Origin: Betaproteobacteria bacterium
Lineage (GTDB): Bacteria > Pseudomonadota > Gammaproteobacteria > Burkholderiales > SG8-39
Direction of reading: 5' to 3'
Length of the DNA: 14,686 nucleotides
Assembly (NCBI GenBank): GCA_009693435.1
Contig: SHXF01000106.1
Location: 1 to 14,686 of the forward strand
The notes beneath the pieces are model-generated. The model did not search any database, was not told the origin of the DNA, and was given only the letters and a program-made list of their open reading frames with translations. Both the position numbers and the translations under genes were made by a program. Of this stretch, positions 1 to 5,434 are shown piece after piece (positions within the stretch are counted from its first letter, which is position 1; the number at the start of each line of letters is the position of its first letter).

Positions 1-66
1 CACCAGAGTCCCCTCGAACAATTCTCCGCTTTCGCTTGTCATCTCGATTCCATCTCGCGTTGTCAT
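1..66 (-). CDS. possible 5' end of a gene running off the left edge
   Basis: On the minus strand an open frame begins with ATG at 66 and stays open to base 1 (21 codons, beginning MTTRDGIEM, with a second in-frame ATG at 42). The same frame is open back to a TGA near 135, so the start cannot be fixed. No domain can be named from so short a piece. A purine stretch lies just ahead of the ATG, but it is not a clear ribosome binding site. It may be the start of a real divergent gene or chance. The AT-rich 110-131 segment upstream could hold its promoter. Confidence 0.22.
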   Translation of the reverse strand, partial: MTTRDGIEMTSESGELFEGTLV

Positions 67-96
67 AGCTCTCTTAACGTACCAGCGCTCTAACCG

Positions 97-126
97 TGGA
101 CCAGGTAGTACGGATATTTTTATAAT
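97..126 (+). promoter_or_regulatory. possible sigma70 promoter with a perfect TATAAT box
   Basis: TATAAT at 121-126 is preceded, after 18 bases, by TGGACC at 97-102, which matches TTGACA at four of six positions. It sits immediately left of the point where TauD homology begins. A start site near 133 would transcribe the truncated dioxygenase gene and the receptor behind it. The AT-rich segment stands out from the GC-rich surroundings. The box match is seen directly; promoter function is inferred. Confidence 0.35.
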
Positions 127-207
127 TTTTCACAGGCTCTGAGCGCGCCTCTTGCGAAGGATGTCGCCGAAGCGCTGCGGAACGCGTGGCTGCAGCATCA
201 GGTTCTG

Positions 208-921
208 GTGGTTCGCGGCCAGGACATCACTGCGGAAGACCAGCGTCGATTCACGCGCTGTTTCGGCGAACTGCAGGCGCCCCGATCCAAGATTCCCCGG
301 GTCAATCCGGACATCCTCTATGTCGCCAACGTCTCCGTCGACGGCGACCGCGGCGAACTGCCCGAGGGCGACATGCATTTCCATGCCGACCAGTGCTATT
401 ACGAGACACTGACCGCCGGTGCGGTGCTCTATGCGATGGAAGTCCCCTCAATAGGGGGCAATACGCTGTTCGCCAACATGTACCAGGCGTACGAAACACT
501 CGCTCCGGCGCTGCGTTCGCGCATCGACGGGCTCGACGTGCTGTTCCAGTACGACTACCGGGTCAGCGCCTACAAGCGCGGTCCCGTCCCGACCGATGCG
601 CCGCGCTACGTGCATCCGGCCTCGATCGTTCACCCGTACACGGGGCGATCGGTGCTGTTCGTCAATCGGCTGATGGCGGACTCGTTTCCCGGGATTCCGC
701 GCGACGAAAGCGATGCGCTGCTTGAGCAGCTGTTCGAGCATATCGAGCAACCGGAATTCATCTACGAGCATGAGTGGCGCAAGGGCGATGTCGTCATCTG
801 GGACAATTTTTCCACGCTGCACGCCCGCACCGACTTCGATCCGTCCGAGCGGCGGATATTGCGTCGCATGGCCATTCGCGGCGCGAAGCCCGAGGGCGTG
901 CGCACGCTCGCAAACGCCTGA
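208..921 (+). CDS. TauD/TfdA-family Fe(II)/2-oxoglutarate dioxygenase, N-terminally truncated
   Basis: This is a non-haem iron, 2-oxoglutarate-dependent dioxygenase of the TauD/TfdA family, which oxidises small organic substrates such as sulfonates or aryloxyacids in the cytoplasm; the substrate here is unknown. The facial-triad motif HAD is at residues 59-61, GGNTLF follows, and the distal iron-binding His is about residue 205 (DNFSTLHART). Arginines that can bind 2-oxoglutarate follow in SERRILRR. Family-like sequence (ALSAPL onward) begins near base 136, upstream of the only usable start, GTG at 208, and no ATG is in frame. A normal member carries some 20 further residues before that, ending in a GAEV-G-DLS-type segment, so the 5' end has been lost. 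The core is intact. An NMT1-type receptor gene follows after 28 bases, suggesting a former uptake-and-oxidation operon. Confidence 0.85.
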   Translation: MVRGQDITAEDQRRFTRCFGELQAPRSKIPRVNPDILYVANVSVDGDRGELPEGDMHFHADQCYYETLTAGAVLYAMEVPSIGGNTLFANMYQAYETLAPALRSRIDGLDVLFQYDYRVSAYKRGPVPTDAPRYVHPASIVHPYTGRSVLFVNRLMADSFPGIPRDESDALLEQLFEHIEQPEFIYEHEWRKGDVVIWDNFSTLHARTDFDPSERRILRRMAIRGAKPEGVRTLANA

Positions 922-949
922 ACTTCCCTGTCACCCACCGGAGATGCCC

Positions 950-1945
950 ATGAACACGTTCTTCCTCCACCGACGCCTGGCGATTGCCGCATGCGCGAGC
1001 CTGGCGATCTTCGCTACGGCCCATACTGCCGCAGCGGACCTGCAGGAACACACGGTGCTGATGCCGGCACCACCCACGTTGCCAGCCTTCTCCCCATGGG
1101 TCATCGCCCAGGCCCGGGGCTACTACGCGGCCGAAGGAATCAAGCTGAATCTGGTCGCGGCCAAGGGCGGCGGCGTCGACGTCGCCAAGCAGGTCGGCGC
1201 GGGCAATGCCATCGCCGGAAGTTCGACGGGCGACACGCCGATTTTCGTGAGACCGAACGGGGTTCCGGTCAAGGTGGTGGCGGTGCTCGGCGGGCGCTCG
1301 CTGATGCAGATCGCAGTGTGGGCCGACAATGACAAGATCAAGGTCCCGGCCGATTTCAGGGGAAAGACCCTCACGGTCGCGTCGTATCAGGACTCGGTCT
1401 ACTACAACTTCATCGGCATGCTGGCGAAATTCGGCATGACCAAACACGACGTCAATGTGCAGGCGGCGGGTCCGGGGGGCGTATGGCAACTGTTTGCCGC
1501 GAAGAAGGCAGACGCCATGATTGGAACCCCCGACTGGACTGCCGCAGCCATAGACGCCGGCGCGAAAGTCAAACTGTTCTTCGGCGAAGAGCACTTCCAG
1601 AGTTTTCCCGCAGCCATCGTGGTTTCGGATGAATCTATCCGCACGCGCCCGGAACTGGTGGCCAAGATCGTCCGCGCCACCTTGCGCGGCATGAGAGACG
1701 TGATGAACGATCCGGAAGGCGCGGCGCGCGAATTCGTCGCCGCCGTGCCCTCCAACAAGGGGCGCGAACGCTACGTGGAAACCGTGATCAAGTCCTACGC
1801 GGAGAATGTCTTTCCCGGTCAGAAAATCCTCGGAAAAGTAGATGTCGAGCGACTGAAAAAACTGCAGGATTTCTATCTGAAAGAGAACCTGATCGAAAAG
1901 GCGGTTCCGCTTACCGACTTCTATACGGACCAGTTCATCCAGTAA
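950..1945 (+). CDS. ABC transporter substrate-binding protein, NMT1/SsuA-TauA type
   Basis: This is a periplasmic solute receptor of 331 residues of the NMT1/THI5-like superfamily, which delivers sulfonates, nitriles, pyrimidine precursors or similar compounds to an ABC importer. A Sec signal peptide is evident: FLHRR, a hydrophobic stretch, then a likely cleavage after HTAAA near residue 27. The mature part opens with the family pattern APPTLPAFSPWVIAQARGYY and continues with GGGVDVAKQVGAG. ATG at 950 was chosen because GGAG at 940-943 lies six bases ahead; an in-frame ATG at 944 is too close to that site. No permease or ATPase gene lies nearby, so the receptor is an orphan within the window. 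The gene most likely shares a transcript with the dioxygenase 28 bases upstream. Confidence 0.93.
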   Translation: MNTFFLHRRLAIAACASLAIFATAHTAAADLQEHTVLMPAPPTLPAFSPWVIAQARGYYAAEGIKLNLVAAKGGGVDVAKQVGAGNAIAGSSTGDTPIFVRPNGVPVKVVAVLGGRSLMQIAVWADNDKIKVPADFRGKTLTVASYQDSVYYNFIGMLAKFGMTKHDVNVQAAGPGGVWQLFAAKKADAMIGTPDWTAAAIDAGAKVKLFFGEEHFQSFPAAIVVSDESIRTRPELVAKIVRATLRGMRDVMNDPEGAAREFVAAVPSNKGRERYVETVIKSYAENVFPGQKILGKVDVERLKKLQDFYLKENLIEKAVPLTDFYTDQFIQ

Positions 1946-1947
1946 CA

Positions 1948-1989
1948 GGGGCTCCCTTCCTGCGGCCGCTTATTTGCTTGGTTAGCCCC
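1948..1989. terminator. weak inverted repeat between convergent genes
   Basis: GGGGCT at 1948-1953 pairs with AGCCCC at 1984-1989 across a 30-base loop that includes the palindrome GCGGCCGC at 1962-1969. It lies just after the receptor stop codon and ahead of the convergent toxin gene end at 2040. There is no T tract, so a terminator role is only a guess from position. The rest of the 94-base gap shows nothing recognisable. Confidence 0.2.
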
Positions 1990-2039
1990 ATCGTCATGCA
2001 GGCAGAGCGTGTCGAAGGAGAACTTGCGATCAGGCACGG

Positions 2040-2540
2040 CTATCGCGTGGTCTGTCTCAATGCCGGCTTTATCACCGCTCCTCGTGCCTTCACTCGATTC
2101 CCCCCTTGGCGCTGACGAGCGGCAGGAACAAACGGCGACTGGATGGTGAGCGCGCCGTCGATCACTTGACCATGTTGCATGTCCTCGGAATACAGGATTA
2201 CCGAACCGGTCATTCTGGCGCCGGCGATAATCAGACTATCGTAGAAGCCGTAACGGTATTGCTCCCGAAGGCGAAGCGCTGCGTAAATGAGTTCCGGCGT
2301 CACTGGATGTACTTCGCAAGCGTCATTTACTTCATGCAGCACGGCTTGCACCTTGTTTGTCGGCAGCAGGAATTTTTTCGTCAGAACATGTGCAAGCTCA
2401 CCCAATACCTGCGTGGTCACGCAAGCTCCACCATTCCCGAGCGCCGCCATCGCAGCCGTCTTTTTGGCGGCTTCGTCTCCCGAGTAAAGATAGACGAATA
2501 CATTTGTGTCGATGAATACCCTAGCGCTCGTTGGCTTCAT
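2040..2540 (-). CDS. vapC: VapC-type PIN-domain ribonuclease toxin
   Basis: This is a PIN-domain endoribonuclease, the toxin of a type II toxin-antitoxin pair, expected to cleave RNA in the cytoplasm when free of its antitoxin. The N-terminus carries the first acidic metal ligand in VFIDTNVFVY. A conserved Glu is in VLGELAHVL, a further acidic site is in GFYDSLII, and a last one is in YSEDMQHG. The PIN fold would normally end near ALTIQSPF, about residue 135; here about 30 mostly basic residues follow (for example ARQRQGGNRVK), making the protein 166 residues long instead of the usual 130-140. The start overlaps the antitoxin gene by 20 bases and has no good ribosome binding site, which fits translational coupling. 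The RNA target is unknown. Confidence 0.9.
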   Translation of the reverse strand: MKPTSARVFIDTNVFVYLYSGDEAAKKTAAMAALGNGGACVTTQVLGELAHVLTKKFLLPTNKVQAVLHEVNDACEVHPVTPELIYAALRLREQYRYGFYDSLIIAGARMTGSVILYSEDMQHGQVIDGALTIQSPFVPAARQRQGGNRVKARGAVIKPALRQTTR

Positions 2541-2754
2541 CGCGATCGAATTTGAAATTCTTGGTATTGATTACGGCAGCGCTCCATTCTATTGTCTTCC
2601 TGGGCTTGCTGAGCCGCTCGTACTGCTCCGTCGAAATCAGCACCGCCACCAGCTTGCCGCGCCGCGTGAGCCGCACAGCGTGGCCCTGCTCCGCTTCATG
2701 CACCAACCCGGACAAATTATTCTTCGCTGCCGCGATCGAGTAAGCGTCGTTCAT
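2521..2754 (-). CDS. Phd/YefM-family antitoxin
   Basis: This is a DNA-binding antitoxin of the Phd/YefM family, 77 residues. It should neutralise the PIN toxin encoded immediately downstream and, as is usual for the family, repress its own promoter. The N-terminus MNDAYSIAAAKNNLSGLVHE is the standard Phd dimerisation and DNA-contact part. RRGKLVAVLISTEQYERL follows as the central strand-helix unit, and the C-terminal tail (FKFDRDEANER) should bind the toxin. ATG at 2754 was preferred to the in-frame ATG at 2778 because GGGG lies seven bases upstream and homology begins there. Its last 20 bases overlap the toxin gene. The antitoxin-first order is typical. Confidence 0.88.
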   Translation of the reverse strand: MNDAYSIAAAKNNLSGLVHEAEQGHAVRLTRRGKLVAVLISTEQYERLSKPRKTIEWSAAVINTKNFKFDRDEANER

Positions 2755-2788
2755 GGATGACCCCGATGAGATAGCCATTTATCTGGCC

Positions 2789-2817
2789 ATCCTAGCATTC
2801 CGGTGCGGCGCCATCAA
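2789..2817 (-). promoter_or_regulatory. probable promoter of the toxin-antitoxin operon
   Basis: On the minus strand TTGATG (2812-2817) and TAGGAT (2789-2794) are separated by exactly 17 bases and match the sigma70 consensus at four of six positions each. The predicted start, near 2782, lies about 28 bases ahead of the antitoxin ATG at 2754. Spacing and position support the call; there is no experimental evidence. Confidence 0.42.
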
Positions 2818-2819
2818 TC

Positions 2820-2832
2820 GCTGCCAGGCAGC
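2820..2832. promoter_or_regulatory. palindrome abutting the toxin-antitoxin promoter, candidate operator
   Basis: GCTGCC and GGCAGC form a perfect 13-bp palindrome around one central base, three bases upstream of the -35 box. Phd/YefM antitoxins bind short palindromes at their own promoters, so this is a reasonable autoregulation site. A second inverted repeat, TGCCAT-TCTG-ATGGCA, lies further out at 2881-2896. The palindromes are certain; operator function is inferred. Confidence 0.35.
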
Positions 2833-2945
2833 TAACCACGGTAAAGACTTACTTCCATAACCTCAACATTTCGACAACCATGCCATTCTGATGGCAATTT
2901 GATGACAGGGAAACAACCATTGATTCCGCCGGTCGGCTGGTGGTA

Positions 2946-2967
2946 CCCAAGGCGCGTCGCCCTTGGG
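2946..2967. repeat. hairpin in the 369-bp gap between divergent genes
   Basis: CCCAAGG at 2946-2952 pairs with CCTTGGG at 2961-2967 over an 8-base loop. It is the main structure in the gap between the antitoxin start (2754) and the zinc-ribbon gene (3124). The remainder of that gap holds the promoter and palindromes described separately. It may also hold a weak promoter for the plus-strand gene (TTGCGA at 3060-3065, CAGAAT at 3084-3089, spacing 18). No further gene was seen. The role of the hairpin is unknown. Confidence 0.35.
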
Positions 2968-3123
2968 GGCGCAGCCGAACGTGGCAAGGCCGGGGAATCC
3001 TGCGCGAGTGGAAACGCCCACATGCGTCGTGATGGCGTCTGTGAATTTCCTGAACTGAATTGCGATCATCCCCACTAATGCGCCAGAATCCGCATCTTGC
3101 CGGCGGAAGACGGAGTAATCGAC

Positions 3124-3705
3124 ATGCAAAAAATCCATTGTGAGGGGTGTGGGGAGGTCATCGCCAGCTACGATGTCGTCCACTACGGTTCCATGGATAA
3201 GGGATATCGAACGCTTTGCACCCGATGCGTCAACGCAGACGTGGCCAGGTTGAGCGGGCTAGACGATTTTGAGAACATCCGGCTGGAACCCATTGGAATC
3301 GCCGATTACGCCGGCGAGACACATGAATTCCATTTCCGGACACGCCTGTTTGGAAGCGGTGTCGCTCTGGATGCCTTTGAGCTTCGAGAAGGAAACCCGG
3401 ACGGTTACAGGTTCCAGATTCACGGCGATCCCGAAGACGATTTGTTCGCCCTGCTGGGCCGGATGATCCAGAAAATACGCCGAATGCTTTCCATCAAGCA
3501 CCTTGAGGACGATGCGATGGGACTTCGAATCGCCGATCGGACCGTGCGAGGGCGAATCGAATGGGATGATTCCGAAGAGGGTCACGTGCCACTCATCGTT
3601 GTCGACGGCCGGGAAATCTCCTGGGAACGTTTCGGCCGCATGTTGATGACCTTCGAGGGCTGGCAGTTCAAGTTGGAGATTGCCGATCCCAGCGATGAGG
3701 TGTGA
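3124..3705 (+). CDS. uncharacterised small protein with CxxC zinc-ribbon N-terminus
   Basis: This protein has 193 residues and no function I can assign. It begins with two Cys pairs, CEGC (residues 6-9) and CTRC, about 30 residues apart, a layout that usually binds one zinc ion. Between them lies VVHYGSMDKGYRTL. A mixed alpha/beta region follows, containing EFHFRTRLFGSG. The C-terminal module has VVDGREISWERFGRMLM, FEGWQFKLE and an acidic end. The protein is acidic, lacks a signal peptide or membrane segment, and so is likely cytoplasmic. ATG at 3124 was chosen over an upstream in-frame start at 3097 because GGAG sits eight bases before it and the Cys-rich part begins at once. It resembles conserved hypothetical proteins scattered in Proteobacteria, often as orphans on mobile or accessory DNA. 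Confidence 0.8.
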   Translation: MQKIHCEGCGEVIASYDVVHYGSMDKGYRTLCTRCVNADVARLSGLDDFENIRLEPIGIADYAGETHEFHFRTRLFGSGVALDAFELREGNPDGYRFQIHGDPEDDLFALLGRMIQKIRRMLSIKHLEDDAMGLRIADRTVRGRIEWDDSEEGHVPLIVVDGREISWERFGRMLMTFEGWQFKLEIADPSDEV

Positions 3706-3854
3706 ATCCGCCAGATTTCCAGAACAAGAAACTTCGGCGTGGTGGTCTCTGGAAATTCGACTTCGATGCGAACAACACAGCGCGGTACTGGGTTCTTTTC
3801 ATCAAACGCGTGGCGCTTCTCGGCGGGAAGGAGCAGACAGCATTCAGACCGTGA
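3702..3854 (+). CDS. possible 50-residue ORF overlapping the zinc-ribbon gene by GTGA
   Basis: A frame starts at GTG 3702, overlapping the upstream stop codon by 4 nt, and runs to TGA at 3852-3854. The product contains KLRRGGLWKFDFDANNT and ARYWVLFIKRVALL. It has a plausible amino-acid mix and about 63 percent GC at third positions. I do not recognise a family. A GAGG stretch overlaps the start too closely to serve as a normal ribosome site, so expression would depend on reinitiation. The opposite strand is also open here (frame 3582-3881), so coding direction is uncertain. Confidence 0.22.
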   Translation: MNPPDFQNKKLRRGGLWKFDFDANNTARYWVLFIKRVALLGGKEQTAFRP

Positions 3855-4005
3855 CGATTTCGATGCGAGCGGAAAAGCCAAGCTGAGCGAGCAGTTCCTC
3901 GCAATCCGCCCAGGTCAGACCGAACGCGCGCACATCGGCCACGCCAAGGCGCGACACGACCGCCGATATGGCTGCGGCGTCTTTTTCGTCGAATTCGCCT
4001 TCCAT
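3844..4005 (-). CDS. short hypothetical protein or 3' gene remnant
   Basis: A minus-strand frame encodes 53 residues from ATG 4005, ending GLTWADCEELLAQLGFSARI plus a few residues. The stretch EGEFDEKDAAAISAVVSRLG and what follows look like a real, high-GC3 coding sequence with a helical, acidic character. The frame stays open upstream to a TTG at 4137, and the residues before ATG 4005 (VDLCHPTRAKNAL) also look plausible, so the true start is unclear. No ribosome binding site supports either choice. No family is recognised. It may be a surviving fragment of a longer gene. It is convergent with the plus-strand genes ending at 3705 or 3854. Confidence 0.32.
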   Translation of the reverse strand: MEGEFDEKDAAAISAVVSRLGVADVRAFGLTWADCEELLAQLGFSARIEIVTV

Positions 4006-4140
4006 CAAGGCGTTCTTAGCGCGCGTGGGGTGGCAAAGGTCGACACGCCGCTTCGAGCATGTCTCACGGAGTGCCGATTGCTCACGCGGTTTGTCCGTTA
4101 AATCACCCCCGCCATCCCCCGGTGTAGGAAAATCCAAGGC

Positions 4141-4679
4141 ATGATCAGTACAAGGGTCATCGTCGTAATCGGTCCCTCCGGCTCAGGCAAATCCACGGTG
4201 GGGAAGCTGCTCGCCAGTACACTCGGCTGGGCGTTCCACGAGGGCGTCTATTTCATCCGCCGGAAAACGTCGCGCGCATGCGATCGGGCGTGCCGCTGGG
4301 GGATGCAGAACGCGCGCCCTGGCTGGCGGTACTGGCGCGGCGCATTGCGCAGCATCTCGCTGAAAACACACCGGCAGTGCTGACCTGCTCGGCGTTGAAA
4401 CGCGTCTACCGCAGCGCGCTGCTCAGCGCGGCAACGCGCGCCGGACGCGACGCCCATGCCGTGCGCTTCGTCTATCTCGAGGCCGACCCGGATACGCTCG
4501 CCGCGCGGCTGCGAAACCGGCAAGGCCATTTCTTTCCGCCAGCGCTGCTGGAAAGCCAGTTGGCCGATCTGGAGGAGCCTGCCGCCGATGAAGCGGCGCT
4601 GGCAGTCGACGCAGCGCCGCTGCCGCAGGTGATCGTCGAACGCATCATCGCCTCGCTCGATCTGGAGGGGCCGCCTTGA
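4141..4679 (+). pseudogene. gntK: gluconokinase (GntK type), broken by a one-base frameshift
   Basis: Gluconokinase phosphorylates gluconate to 6-phosphogluconate using ATP. The first frame (from ATG 4141) gives a P-loop, GPSGSGKST at residues 11-19, then STLGWAFHEG. The family continues with DDFHPPENVARMRSGVPL. That continuation is present (FHPPENVARMRSGVPLGDAERAPWLAVL), but in another frame from base 4251. Only five bases (4246-4250) remain where six are expected for the two Asp codons after EG, so one base is missing. The second frame then runs to 4679 and includes TCSALKRVYRSALL and the VYLEADPDTLAARLRNRQGHFF region, all normal for GntK. Read as one protein it would be about 179 residues, the usual length. 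Loss of the acidic pair and of frame should inactivate it unless the missing base is a sequencing error. No gluconate transporter or regulator is adjacent. Confidence 0.88.
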
Positions 4680-4911
4680 AAAACCTGATACGGCGACATA
4701 AAATTATCATTTCTGACAATTCATCTGCCTTAATACGTCCGGTATACGGGGACTTTATCGATACAATTCATGAGAATATTACAGAATCTGCATCCGCCGG
4801 CGCGGTCCCGTGCTGCCGATGCATCCAGGCGCCTGCAGCGCAACGGTGGCTATTCGGCCGATTTCGCGCATCGCGCCGCCAGCCAGCGTCCTGCAATTCA
4901 GCGACGCTGCA

Positions 4912-5244
4912 TCAGCCCGCCGCATTGCCAAATACCGCCAGCAACGTGAGGTCTTCCTCGATGTCGAAAAACGAATGCTCGGCGGTGGCGCTCACATAGA
5001 GGACGATGCCGGGCCGGACCTCGTGTTGCTGGGCGCCTATGCGCAGCATCGCCCGCCCTTCCAGAACCACATACATTTCGTCTTCGAGATGAGGGGCCTG
5101 CATGTCGCGGGATCCCGCCGGTAACCGGTATATGGCGCCGGAAAGCGAGGGGCCCCGAAGAAACTCATGCAAACGCGGTTCCGAGCCTTCGACCAGCTTG
5201 CTCAGATTGGCGACGTCAAAGACCTGCCAGGCGGATCCGGACAT
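4912..5244 (-). CDS. small single-domain cupin protein
   Basis: This protein of 110 residues folds as one cupin beta-barrel, a scaffold used by metal-dependent oxygenases, isomerases and sugar or regulator domains; no reaction can be assigned. Motif 1 is visible as PHLEDEMYVVLEGRAML, with the conserved Glu and Gly but only one clear His where many members have HxH. Motif 2 is PGIVLYVSATAEHSFF, keeping the His but with the common Pro before it replaced. Metal binding may therefore be weaker than usual. ATG at 5244 was chosen because AAGG lies seven bases upstream; the open frame extends further to 5319 without support. It is divergent from the amidohydrolase gene and convergent with the broken gluconokinase gene. 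The 232-base gap to the latter (4680-4911) holds AT-rich sequence with nothing recognisable. Confidence 0.88.
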   Translation of the reverse strand: MSGSAWQVFDVANLSKLVEGSEPRLHEFLRGPSLSGAIYRLPAGSRDMQAPHLEDEMYVVLEGRAMLRIGAQQHEVRPGIVLYVSATAEHSFFDIEEDLTLLAVFGNAAG

Positions 5245-5372
5245 GCGCGTACCTTCGATGTGGTTCAGTGCCTCATGATCTCTCACACGGCGACTGCGCG
5301 CAATTCGCGGGCGGCGCACTGTCGCGGGATGCGGGGCATGGAGCGTTGCCCTTGGGGGCTTCCTCCCGCCGC

Positions 5373-5400
5373 TTTACTTTATCCGGTTGCAACCTATGAT
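5373..5400 (+). promoter_or_regulatory. possible sigma70 promoter of the amidohydrolase gene
   Basis: TTTACT at 5373-5378 and TATGAT at 5395-5400 are 16 bases apart and match the consensus boxes at four and five of six positions. A transcript would begin near 5407, about 28 bases before the ATG at 5435. The boxes are read directly from the sequence; use as a promoter is inferred. Confidence 0.38.
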
Positions 5401-5434
5401 GGAATTCATTGCCACGCGAAAACACGGAGCAGCG

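Noticed and set aside
2959..5359. The 12-mer GCCCTTGGGGGC occurring at 2959-2970 and 5348-5359
   Set aside because: Two copies of a low-complexity GC-rich word with different flanks are not enough to call a repeat family.
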